Source: Vagococcus fluvialis bH819
GTDB lineage: Bacteria; Bacillota; Bacilli; Lactobacillales; Vagococcaceae
NCBI RefSeq assembly: GCF_900163795.1
Contig: NZ_FWFD01000003.1
Span: 1-64,000, forward strand
Direction of reading: 5' to 3'
DNA: 64,000 nt
In this document: positions 43,951 to 53,000 of the stretch, one piece after another
Layout of the letters: the number at the start of each line of letters is the position of its first letter
How positions within the stretch are numbered: position 1 is the stretch's first letter
Notes under the pieces: model-generated
The model's input: the letters and a program-made list of their open reading frames with translations, nothing else
Databases searched by the model: none
Told to the model about the DNA's origin: nothing
Position numbers and translations under genes: made by a program

Positions 43951-44004
43951 CTTCGCACCTTCTATTCTTATCTTATCATGATTTCGACCAAATATAAAAA
44001 ATGG

Positions 44005-44059
44005 AACAAGGAACTGTGACACAAGCTTTAAAAACTTGTTCACAGCTCCTTATTTTTTT
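44005..44059 (-). terminator. Terminator between the ABC operon and the yesL operon
   Basis: AAGGAGCTGTGA and an inner AACAAG/CTTGT stem pair with TCACAGTTCCTT on the minus strand. Poly-T and poly-A tracts flank it. It ends the transporter operon after repeats R10 and R11. Confidence 0.75.
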
Positions 44060-44117
44060 ATCATTTTCTTCTTATCTCTTGAAGCTAAACGCTTTAAAGA
44101 TAACTCTTATTTAATCC
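44060..44117 (-). repeat. Partial stem-loop repeat R10
   Basis: The first half of R11 is repeated here. About 37 bases (44087-44123) recur almost identically at 44199-44235, including GAAGCTAAACGCTTTAAAG. This shows a local duplication behind the transporter gene. Confidence 0.6.
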
Positions 44118-44228
44118 GTATCTTTTAAGCAGCTTCTTCGAAGTTAAGCTGAAACTCACTAAAATTTGAAAAGCAATTTTTGTGAGTTACTTCTTACCTC
44201 TTGAAGCTAAACGCTTTAAAGATAACTC
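44118..44228 (-). repeat. Stem-loop repeat R11, AGCTTC subtype
   Basis: On the minus strand it begins at the solute-binding gene stop: GCGTTTAGCTTCAAG, then an inner stem AACTCAC...GTGAGTT around TTGCTTTTC, then GAAGAAGCTG. It is the same subtype as R5, in sense orientation with the upstream gene. Confidence 0.7.
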
Positions 44229-45707
44229 TTATTTACCTTTGATGAATTCGTCAAATTGTTTTTGCATTTCTTCTTGAACTTTTTTAAGTCCTGCTTCTTC
44301 TAATTTTTTATTGAATTCTGGTAATTTTTCATCTGGATTCAGTGTTCCTGTACTTAAACCTGATTTGTATTGAGCTGTCACATTACTAATGTTAGAAATT
44401 TCTGTTTTCACGCTTTCAGCATTAAAGTTGAAGCCTAATAATGGTGAACGTTCAGCTTTTTCAATATTTTCATCACGTTCTTTAACCATCTCATCAGTAA
44501 TTTTTTCATCTAAGTATAAGTTATTGTTATCCCCTGTCATCCAAGCACCACCAATAACTTTTGCACTAGCATCATAACCTTTAAGAGTCTTCATACGGTC
44601 TTCGCCAACTTTTTCCCAACCCTTACCTTCAAGACCAAAAACCATCGTTGTCATTAAATCTTTATCAGTATTGATTAAGTTAATCGCTTCTAATGCTTTT
44701 TCAGCATTTTTACTTGTATTAGAAACAACCCAGTTAGCAACGAACATTTGAGCATTGTTTTTTAACGGTGTTGTTAGTGGCACAGAAACTAATTCACGTC
44801 CAGCTGCACGAGTTAAAATAGTATCACCGTAATCAAAAGGTCCTTGTGTTTCAGTTCTAGCAAACCATGTCTTGTCATCTAAACGATAGATTTCATCACT
44901 TGTTGCAGCATCTTGATGAATGTATTTTTTAGAATATAGTAAGTGCATATCTTTTAAATCTTGAATCATACGATCTGAATCAGCATATGGGTTAACAATT
45001 TTCTTTTGATCACCCTTAATATCAATACCAAGAGGCACATTCACATCGTAAACATAATCAAAATCACCTAAACGAATATCTTTAAAAGCTGGGAAAGGAA
45101 CAACGTTAGGTTCTTTTTCTTTAATAACTTCTAATAAAGGTTCTGCATCTGCTAATGTTTTAATACCTGAAATGTCTAATTTATATTTATCTAACAACTC
45201 TTTATCAAATGTCATCATTTGTTGTGCGTAAACGTTTGCATTTACTGGTATAGCGTAAAGTTTGCCATCTACTTTATTTCCTTCAATATAGGTTGGATCT
45301 AAATTTTCATATGTTTCTTTTGCGTATTTTGGTGCTAATTCAGTTAAATCTTTATAAGCTCCTTTTTGAGCTGTATTCACGTAACTATCAGCAAAAGCGA
45401 TATCATAGTCTTCACCAGATGACGTTATGACTGACATTTTCTTTTGATAATCTCCCCAACCAATGTATTGAACATTCAACTCAGCGCCAATTTTTTCCTT
45501 CATCGTTTTGTTGATTTCAGTCATTAATTCGTCGTAGTTCGTTGGTTTTTCTCCCACACGATACATTAAAAGTGTAGTTGCACCATCTTTTTCTTTACTT
45601 TTTGACTTTTGCTTATCTCCTGATAGGTTACCACAACCTGCCAAGACTCCAGCTGAAACAGCTAAAACAGTACTTGCTAACAAAACTTTCTTAAGTGTAT
45701 TTTTCAC
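44229..45707 (-). CDS. CUT1 ABC transporter solute-binding lipoprotein
   Basis: The 492-aa lipoprotein has the lipobox LAGC at about residues 22-25, followed by a Lys/Asp/Ser linker and a large periplasmic-binding fold (about 45-490). It belongs to the LplA/YtcQ-type family of large substrate-binding proteins for oligosaccharides. Size and partners resemble NgtS of the pneumococcal N-glycan transporter. It captures the ligand at the cell surface and delivers it to the two permeases encoded upstream. No ATPase is encoded here; CUT1 systems commonly share MsmK-type ATPases encoded elsewhere. Confidence 0.9.
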   Translation of the reverse strand: MKNTLKKVLLASTVLAVSAGVLAGCGNLSGDKQKSKSKEKDGATTLLMYRVGEKPTNYDELMTEINKTMKEKIGAELNVQYIGWGDYQKKMSVITSSGEDYDIAFADSYVNTAQKGAYKDLTELAPKYAKETYENLDPTYIEGNKVDGKLYAIPVNANVYAQQMMTFDKELLDKYKLDISGIKTLADAEPLLEVIKEKEPNVVPFPAFKDIRLGDFDYVYDVNVPLGIDIKGDQKKIVNPYADSDRMIQDLKDMHLLYSKKYIHQDAATSDEIYRLDDKTWFARTETQGPFDYGDTILTRAAGRELVSVPLTTPLKNNAQMFVANWVVSNTSKNAEKALEAINLINTDKDLMTTMVFGLEGKGWEKVGEDRMKTLKGYDASAKVIGGAWMTGDNNNLYLDEKITDEMVKERDENIEKAERSPLLGFNFNAESVKTEISNISNVTAQYKSGLSTGTLNPDEKLPEFNKKLEEAGLKKVQEEMQKQFDEFIKGK

Positions 45708-45740
45708 TTTTTTTTCCCTCCAACATATTTTTTATTTATT

Positions 45741-45770
45741 CCAAGATGCCTTTTAAAAAAGACACCTTGG
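45741..45770 (-). other. Intra-operon RNA hairpin upstream of the binding-protein gene
   Basis: A fully paired 14-bp stem with two G-U pairs (CCAAGGTGTCTTTT with AAAAGGCATCTTGG) lies between the second permease and the lipoprotein gene, without a T-run. Such hairpins often stabilise the downstream message so that the binding protein is made in excess. Confidence 0.6.
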
Positions 45771-45783
45771 CTTAATAACATCA

Positions 45784-46701
45784 CTATTCTTTCACGCCAC
45801 CAATTGTTAATCCACCCACAAAATATTTTTGGAAGAATGGATATGTTGCAGCGATTGGAACTGTGGCAATAACAACCATTGCCATCCTTGTTGCTTCTTT
45901 TGGTATAACCATGTTTCCAGTAACTTGGGCACCCAAGGAAGTATTTTGCATCATAAAATCAATATTTGCTTGAATTTTCATAAGTAAATATTGAAGTGGT
46001 ACTAAATTATCACTTTGAATATAAAGTAGTGCGTTAAACCAATCATTCCAATAGGCAAGAGCAGCAAACAAACTAATGGTTGCAATTCCTGGAACAGATA
46101 ATGGTAACACAATTTGAATGAAGGTTCTTAAATCACTGGCTCCATCAATTTTTGCTGCTTCAATAATTGCATCTGGCACTGAACGCCTGTAGAACGTTCG
46201 CATCACGATGATATTAAAGGGTGATAATGCCATTGGTAAAATCAATGCCCAAACCGTGTCTTTAAGTCCTAGCATATTGTTCATCACAATATAGCTTGGT
46301 ACCATTCCAGCACTAAATAGCATGGATGCTAAAGCAAACATCGTAAAGAACTTCTTATAAGCAAAGTTGTTTCTAGAAATAGCGTAAGCATAGGTTGAAG
46401 TGAACGTTACATTCACAATTGTACCTACAACTGTTACAAACACCGTAATAAAAAGAGACTGCAAAATTTCCTCTTTCATCTCAAACAAATACTGATAACC
46501 TGCTAAACTCCATTCTGATGGAATCAAGCGATACCCATTTAAACTAATAGCCTGCTCACTTGTAAATGAAATAATAATAACAAAGACAAAAGGGAAGACA
46601 CACGCGATTGCTACAAGACTCATCAAAACTGTAAAAAAGATATTCGATTTTTTACTAAATCCTTTGAGATTCACTGTATCAATTTTAGATTTTTTTTTCA
46701 T
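45784..46701 (-). CDS. CUT1 ABC transporter permease (LplC/YtcP-like)
   Basis: This 305-aa permease has six helices and the EAA loop at about residues 190-210 (EAAKIDGASDLRTFIQIVLP), seen here as the short pattern IIEAAKIDGASD. The C-terminus is typical (FFQKYFVGGLTIGGVKE). It pairs with the other permease to form the channel. It is encoded 14 bases downstream of that gene. Confidence 0.92.
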   Translation of the reverse strand: MKKKSKIDTVNLKGFSKKSNIFFTVLMSLVAIACVFPFVFVIIISFTSEQAISLNGYRLIPSEWSLAGYQYLFEMKEEILQSLFITVFVTVVGTIVNVTFTSTYAYAISRNNFAYKKFFTMFALASMLFSAGMVPSYIVMNNMLGLKDTVWALILPMALSPFNIIVMRTFYRRSVPDAIIEAAKIDGASDLRTFIQIVLPLSVPGIATISLFAALAYWNDWFNALLYIQSDNLVPLQYLLMKIQANIDFMMQNTSLGAQVTGNMVIPKEATRMAMVVIATVPIAATYPFFQKYFVGGLTIGGVKE

Positions 46702-46715
46702 GATATTCCCCTTTC

Positions 46716-47642
46716 CTAAAATAATGCTGAACTCTCATCGTATTTTCTAGCAATTAAGTTTGTTCCAACTAAAAGTATACAACCAACAACTGATTGATAA
46801 AGACCAGCGGCTGCTGCCATACCAATGTCCCCACTACTTGTTAAGCCACGGTAAACATAGGTATCTAAAACGTTTGTTACATCATAAAGTGTTCCTGAGT
46901 CTTTTGGCAGTTGATAGAACAAACCAAAATCAGCTTTAAATATATTTCCCACAGCTAGAATTGTTAACACCATCATTAGTGGTATTAATTGTGGAATCGT
47001 GACATGAATAATTTGCTGCCATTTACTTGCTCCATCTACTTCCGCTGCTTCGTAATACGTCATGTCAATTCCCATGATAGAAGCAAAATAAATGATACTA
47101 TTGTAGCCAATTCCTTTCCAAACTCCCATGAAAAGAATGATTCCAGGCCAGTATTTCGGTTCATTGTACCAACTAATTCCTTCACCGCCATTAGACATAA
47201 TCATTGCATTAAACAGCCCTTTTTCTGGACTTAAAAATGAATATAGGAAATGACTAATAATTACCCACGATAGGAAATAAGGTAACAACATTGATGTTTG
47301 TATTATTTTTATACTTCTTTTTGATCTTAGTTGACTTAGTATTACAGCAAAAAAGACTGCCATTATTAAGTTTAGAATAATAAATGCTACATTATAAAGT
47401 ACTGTATTTCTTGTAATAATATAAGCGTTCGATGTACTAAATAAAAATTCAAAGTTTTTTAACCCAACCCATGGACTGTCCATTAAACTTTTAATAAATC
47501 CACCTTCTGAAATCTTAAAGTTTTTAAATGCTACTACATTCCCAAATACTGGAATATAGAAAAAAACAATTAACCATAACATTCCGGGTAAAGACATTAA
47601 AAGTAAGGTTCGATTATTTTTCAGTCTTTTTAATCGCTTCAT
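46716..47642 (-). CDS. CUT1 ABC transporter permease (LplB-like)
   Basis: This 308-aa permease has six helices. The EAA loop is YYEAAEVDGASKWQQI at about residue 195, and the C-terminus is NLIARKYDESSALF. It is the first gene of the transporter operon. A minus-strand TATAAT (47677-47682) with an overlapping cre-like sequence lies just upstream. The operon is 230 bases from the preceding SipW operon, with a terminator between. Confidence 0.92.
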   Translation of the reverse strand: MKRLKRLKNNRTLLLMSLPGMLWLIVFFYIPVFGNVVAFKNFKISEGGFIKSLMDSPWVGLKNFEFLFSTSNAYIITRNTVLYNVAFIILNLIMAVFFAVILSQLRSKRSIKIIQTSMLLPYFLSWVIISHFLYSFLSPEKGLFNAMIMSNGGEGISWYNEPKYWPGIILFMGVWKGIGYNSIIYFASIMGIDMTYYEAAEVDGASKWQQIIHVTIPQLIPLMMVLTILAVGNIFKADFGLFYQLPKDSGTLYDVTNVLDTYVYRGLTSSGDIGMAAAAGLYQSVVGCILLVGTNLIARKYDESSALF

Positions 47643-47676
47643 CTCACTCCTCCTTTTTAATAATAACTATAGTCTT

Positions 47677-47705
47677 ATTATAGAAAGAAAACGCTTTTTC
47701 AGAAA
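47677..47705 (-). promoter_or_regulatory. Candidate promoter with cre-like site for the ABC transporter
   Basis: The -10 TATAAT is at 47677-47682. GAAAAAGCGTTTTC (47687-47700) lies between it and a weak -35. The site keeps the cre core AAGCGTTTTC but lacks the outer T, G and A, so CcpA binding is only plausible. Confidence 0.4.
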
Positions 47706-47824
47706 CTCATAAAACATGGTTTTTTATCTACAGATTATAGGTAAAATTATTTTTATTAGGAAAAAGATGAAAGAACTTCAATTATAAACAATTAGTATTA
47801 CATCATTAGTTAGCTTAAAATAAA

Positions 47825-47864
47825 GTAAAAACCACAAAAATTTTTCAATTTTTGTGATCTTTAC
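47825..47864 (-). terminator. Terminator of the GH85-SipW operon
   Basis: On the minus strand ATCACAAAAATT pairs with AATTTTTGTGGT and is followed by TTTTAC. The stem can be extended outward by GTAAA/TTTAC. Confidence 0.8.
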
Positions 47865-47872
47865 TATTTATT

Positions 47873-48475
47873 CTAACCAACTGTGTCATCATACGCTCTT
47901 CCAAATTTTATTTTTAAAATAACTAATAATAAAATAACGATAAAAATTAGAGCATATCTTTCTATGCGATTGATTTTTTCAGATGTTTTAGGTAGTATTT
48001 TTTCATTCTCTTGACTTCTACTTCCTTCAACTTTAAAAACCCACTCAATTTCCCATTCTTTTTCTTGATTATCATTTTTTATAGGTAGTCCTTCAAAAGC
48101 TAGAAATAAATCCATTGTTTTGGATTCATTGGCGTTTAAAGTAAAGCTTTTTCCTTTTTGATCATTAATTTTTCCTTCATTAAGATAGCCAATAACATAA
48201 GGCTTTATTTCTTCCATATTAATAAAATCATAATTAAGAGTGACATTAACCGTTTTTTGTAACTCATTTTTGATAGTTACTTGATTAGCACGATACTGTC
48301 TACCAGGTTCTACGGGATTAAGATCTGGAGCTGCTGTATCTCCCTTAATAATATTAACTTGTTTTTCTCTAGTAATTATTAGCTCTTGTGTTTGAGCAGC
48401 TTCTGAAGTGATTGATAAAAATAGGCAGACTATAAATGAAAATAAAACAAAACCTTTTAGTTTATTATTTTCCAC
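47873..48475 (-). CDS. Surface protein with LPKTS-type C-terminal anchor
   Basis: The 200-aa product has a signal peptide (about 1-27, ending near SEAAQ) and a beta-rich extracellular domain. At the C-terminus come LPKTSEK, a hydrophobic helix (YALIFIVILLLVILKI) and a short tail. The layout is that of a sortase-anchored protein, but the motif is LPKTS, not LPxTG, and the tail is not strongly basic, so it could instead be a membrane-anchored protein. The GTG start overlaps the end of the TasA-like gene, and no own ribosome site is visible, which implies translational coupling. Confidence 0.7.
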   Translation of the reverse strand: MENNKLKGFVLFSFIVCLFLSITSEAAQTQELIITREKQVNIIKGDTAAPDLNPVEPGRQYRANQVTIKNELQKTVNVTLNYDFINMEEIKPYVIGYLNEGKINDQKGKSFTLNANESKTMDLFLAFEGLPIKNDNQEKEWEIEWVFKVEGSRSQENEKILPKTSEKINRIERYALIFIVILLLVILKIKFGRAYDDTVG

Positions 48476-49205
48476 GTTTTAATAATTCACGTAATTTTTG
48501 ATCTGCTTTTTGAGCATTTTGAGAAGGAGTACTCATCATTGATCTTGCTTGAATCCCTCTATTACTTGATTTGTTTTCAAGAGGGATCATGTTAGCTTCA
48601 TCCACTCCCAACTCAGCTAATAGAGCACCGCCTAAAACTTGCGTTCCTTTTAGATTAGCTCCAACTTTAACCGTTGCTTCTTGATATTTATTTCCCATTT
48701 CTCCTGATAAAACTGCTTGATTAGTTACTTCAATTTCAGCCTTTGGTTCTAACATTAAAATTCTGACATCTGAATTTGTTTCATCAGTAAACCAATAAGC
48801 ATTTGGGTTACCAAAATAATCACCATCTTTTGGTTCAAAGCTTAACTCAATTAAATTGTCAGTATCTTTCACAAATTGTTGTTTAGAAGCTTCAATTGGT
48901 GTTTGTTGATCATCTGAATACACAAATTTAATATCTGAATCATTGTCTATTTTTATAGCAATCGATAAATTACCAGTATTTTTAATCTTACCAGCAAAAT
49001 CAATTGAAAGTCCCGGTTCATAATACTCATCTAGAACAAGCTTAGGAAACTCTGCAGTAAAATCAAGTTTTCCCATTGAAACCGTTTGTTCTACCTTTTT
49101 ATTAGCTACCCACCAAGCGTATGTTCCACCAACGACTAATAAGACTAATGCTGCCACCGCCATAATAATTTTACTTTTTTTATTCAACCATGTTTTTTCC
49201 TTCAT
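48465..49205 (-). CDS. TasA/CalY-like SipW-dependent secreted protein
   Basis: This 246-aa protein has the SipW-type signal (KIIMAVAALVLLVVGGTYAWW) followed by a jelly-roll-like beta domain with the pattern GKLDFTAEFP and GKIKNTGNLSIAIKI. This is characteristic of TasA/CalY/camelysin relatives that polymerise or coat the cell surface. The C-terminal about 40 residues are polar and basic. It has a strong GGAGGG ribosome site inside the end of the sipW gene. Its processing peptidase is encoded directly upstream. Confidence 0.8.
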   Translation of the reverse strand: MKEKTWLNKKSKIIMAVAALVLLVVGGTYAWWVANKKVEQTVSMGKLDFTAEFPKLVLDEYYEPGLSIDFAGKIKNTGNLSIAIKIDNDSDIKFVYSDDQQTPIEASKQQFVKDTDNLIELSFEPKDGDYFGNPNAYWFTDETNSDVRILMLEPKAEIEVTNQAVLSGEMGNKYQEATVKVGANLKGTQVLGGALLAELGVDEANMIPLENKSSNRGIQARSMMSTPSQNAQKADQKLRELLKRGK

Positions 49206-49740
49206 GGTATCCCTCCTCTTTTTCTTTTGTTAGTAATTGTTGTAATTTTTTTAAAATAAATCCAATCATAATCAAGATAACTAATAAGATTTTGCCACTT
49301 AATGTTTGAATCATTAAAAAGATCTTTCCTAAGAAAGGTATTCTAAAAACGAATTTCCCATGAACTTGACTTGGAGCGACTTGTTGTTCATCTCTTTCTT
49401 CATTGGCATCTCCTTTAGTAACATAACCTGCTTGTGATGAATCAATAATTCGGTGAGTCACTATTGTTTTATCTAAAGAATCAAAAACAATGACATCCCC
49501 TTCCTTATAAGAATCACTGGAAGACTTGTAGGAAACAATAAGATCCCCAGCATTGATTTTTGGCGTCATACTTTCTGTTCGAACTACCCAAAAATTAAAG
49601 CCTACTATCGACTGAAGAACATTTAATCGCATCAGAACCGAAGATAAGATAATAAACAGCACCACTCCCCAGAAAAAAGCAGATAAGTAATTTTTTGACT
49701 TTACTATGGGAGTTTCCTTATTCAACTGCATCACTGTCAT
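49180..49740 (-). CDS. sipW: SipW-type (ER-type) signal peptidase I
   Basis: This 186-aa membrane peptidase has an N-terminal helix, the catalytic Ser in VVRTESMTPKINAGD, and His in KTIVTHRIID in place of the Lys of ordinary bacterial signal peptidases. GDANEERDEQQV-type residues (KGDANEERD) and a C-terminal hydrophobic helix (about 150-170) follow. This Ser-His type processes TasA-like proteins in Bacillus. It overlaps the upstream gene by 23 bases and the TasA-like gene by 26 bases. Confidence 0.92.
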   Translation of the reverse strand: MTVMQLNKETPIVKSKNYLSAFFWGVVLFIILSSVLMRLNVLQSIVGFNFWVVRTESMTPKINAGDLIVSYKSSSDSYKEGDVIVFDSLDKTIVTHRIIDSSQAGYVTKGDANEERDEQQVAPSQVHGKFVFRIPFLGKIFLMIQTLSGKILLVILIMIGFILKKLQQLLTKEKEEGYHEGKNMVE

Positions 49741-50029
49741 CTGTCCTTTCCTTCTTATCCTCTAATTTAGAAGCCTCAAGTTCATGTTCATCAAGTTTGG
49801 TATCTTTTTCAGTTGTTTTACTTTCTGTCTCTTGATCTAATTTTTCTACTACTTCTTTTTTATCTTTTTTCTCCATCTCTTGTGTTTCTTCTGTTTTCAT
49901 CATAAACTCATCAAATTCAATATGAACCTCTTGAACAAAATAAGGTGTCATTCCTTTTGTGATTGTTTTAAATGAAAATAAAATAAAACAGGAGACTAAA
50001 GCTAAAAAAATAGGATATTTAATTTTCAT
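49718..50029 (-). CDS. Small exported charged protein of unknown function
   Basis: The 103-aa product has an N-terminal hydrophobic segment (IFLALVSCFILFSF) and a very charged, coiled-coil-like remainder rich in Glu, Lys and Asp. It has no recognised domain. AGGAG precedes the ATG. It lies 20 bases after GH85 and overlaps sipW, so it belongs to the same operon. In position it resembles small accessory proteins of TasA operons (for example TapA), but no sequence similarity is claimed. Confidence 0.7.
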   Translation of the reverse strand: MKIKYPIFLALVSCFILFSFKTITKGMTPYFVQEVHIEFDEFMMKTEETQEMEKKDKKEVVEKLDQETESKTTEKDTKLDEHELEASKLEDKKERTDDSDAVE

Positions 50030-50049
50030 CTTAGTCTCCTTTCTTCAAA

Positions 50050-53000
50050 TTACGGTGTCACTCTCACTGTAAATGTCATTGTTTTACCATTTTTAGTTGT
50101 TCCAGTTACTCTGGTCATTCCAATTTTTTTAGCGGCTAATTTTTGATTTTCAACTGTAACAACACCTTCGTTTTCAAATTTATAGTCAATTTTAGTGACA
50201 TTAGCTGATTCTGGTGTGAATATTAATTTAAAGTCTTTTTCATCACCTTTTTTCATCACTGTTAAGCCTTTTAAATCTGTTGATACTTTTTCAGGTAAGA
50301 TTTCTTGTTCCAGTTGAGCGATCATTTGAGCTAACTGTTCAATACCTACTGCCATATCTTCTTCACTTAAGTAACCAAATTTTGTTGCTTCTTTTAATTG
50401 CTCTACTTGTTCTCTTAACTGATTAAGGCTTTCTTCTGTGTAGCCACCTGCTTGTAATAAAGTTTCTGCTTCTTTTAATTTTTTCTCTAATTCAGAATCT
50501 TTTACAGCTTTTAAAGCAACAATTTCTTGTTGACTATTTGTACTAATCACTAGATCTTCTGAAATATTTCCTGCATAGTCCTCTAACTGAATTCTTAATG
50601 GTACATTTTTACCATTGTCATTTTCAAATTTGATAGCGTTATCATAATTAGTAGTAACTCCACGTTCAAGTTTTCTAACTTCTTTATCTTTTGAAAAGAC
50701 TCTAACATAACGCCAATCTTGAGTTAACGGTGATTTCAGGATAATACCTGTGCCTTTATTTGCCACTTTAATATCAGATACTGTTAAATTTTTAGCGATA
50801 TCATCATGTAGTTTTCCACGATAAGTAACACCAGGTAGACTTTGTCCTTCCTTAACAGCTTGAACAGTCACGTTATAATCCATACCTTCTGTTTTGCCAG
50901 TTTCAACAACAGCTTGCGTTTCATTACCACTTACCTTTGTACGCCAACCTTTACTTTGTTCACCCTCTACATTTATTGGTTGAACAAAAATTTCAAAACT
51001 TTCTGGCGTAAACTCTTTTGGTGCTTGCCAAGAAACTTCTACTTTTCCTAAATTAGCAGCTTGGTTATAAAGGTTAGTTTTTGTTGGAGCTTCTGCCACT
51101 TTAACATCTGAAATCATTTTATTTACATCTTGAGTTACTTTTGTTGGTTCACTTTCAAGACCATTTTTACCAACAGCAACGACTTCTAGAGTAAGTTTTT
51201 CATCTGCCATTTTAGTGTCTTTAATGTAGTAATTGCTACCATAAATACCACCTAGAGCTTGACGATTTCCTTCGTTATCCAATGAGTAAATACGGTATTT
51301 ATCCACTGTCTCATAAGAATCAGGTGTCCAACTAATATTCGCTTCTTTTGTATTAAACAATTGATCAATCTTAACGTCTTTTGGTGCACTTGGTTTTTGA
51401 TTGTCATCACTAAAGCTGATTTCACCTAAATTATATTGGAAATCTTTTTCATCGCCATCAAAAATTAAAGCAATCATTGCGACTTTTCTACCTGCAAATT
51501 TTTCTAAAGAAATAGTTTGTGCTTCCCAATTAGTTGATTTATTTCCTTTTAAAGCTACTTTTTCAATTTTTTCTGGTTGATCTTCAAAAATTAACCCAAT
51601 TGATGTGCTCACTTCAGAATCTTTATTTGTTTTAGCTGTCACACTAACCGTTGTTTCTTTCACCACATCTAGAGACGTTTTAAATAAACGTAAGGTATTT
51701 TCTGAAGTAATCGATCCATAAGTCACAAGTGAGTTACCACCTTGATACGCACCTTGTTGTGCATAATCAGTGGTCATTTTTTCACGATTAACATCTTTTC
51801 GTTCTTCATTTTTACCAAAGTCAAAATCAACACTCAGTTTGTCTTTGTCACTATCAAGCCACCATTGCCATGTTGGTAAAATATCTTGATCATTAAGATT
51901 TGACCACTCTTCATTGCTAGAGACTTTTCCATTGGTGTAATAAGCCATTCCTTTTCCAATATTAAAATTAGAATAGAATTTCTTGCCTCTAATAACCGAA
52001 TTTTCTGCTTTAAAATCAGCAACTCCTGCCCATTTAGAAGCATCATTTACACCTACTTCACTACGTTTAGCACCTGTTGCTCGTCCTGTTTCTCTTGGAT
52101 TATCTTTAACACCCGAGAAGTACATGCGTTCACGGTTAGCTATCATCCATTGGTATTCTTTTTGTTGATGTAATGGGAATTTGCCATCATCACCATCTTT
52201 TTTAAGATCAGTATCTAATTCTCTTTGGTAATAATCACTTGGTGTGAATAAAGCAATACTTGCCATTGGGTTTTTACTATCTTTCAAATAAAGTTTTTCT
52301 ACAGCTGAGGTTGGATGACCACCTTTAAATCCGGCCTGTAAGGCTTCTACACCGATAAACGCTTCTTTGTAAGGGTCATAACCTTTTGTTTTAGAAGCTT
52401 CAATTTGAGATAATAAACGATCTGGTGCACTTGGCCAACCATAGTTTACAAAAACCGAGTTATGAATTTGATTGCCATTACTATCTTTTAAATAAGATTG
52501 TTTACTTTCATCAAAGAAACTATTTGTATTATAAAATTGCGTATATAAACCATTTTTAGTTAAGTAAATCATTAATTCTTTAAACTCATCTGGACCTGAT
52601 TCTTCATCATTTAAGAAAAAGCCATCTATCCCATAATAATCGGCTAATTCAATCAGCTTTTTAGCAATAATGTATTCACCATTAGCATCTTTTTCAAACA
52701 TTTCTTTTTTTGTTTGTCCTGGTCTAAAATAAGGGTCAAAATAAACACATGCAATTGCTTTTACTCCATTTTTATGTGCCGCATTAATATATGCTTGGTT
52801 AGGAATATTCACAATTCCAAATTCAAATCCTCTTGCCCGCCAATCACTTGTTGCTGGATCATAAAGTGATGATGGTGTACCAATCGTTGCCGCACCATGC
52901 CATGGGCTAAATAGATCAGTATATTGCCAAAAATTAAAAGCTAAATTTCCAAAATCATTATTATAAATGGTACTTTCCATAAAGGAATTTCCATAATCAC

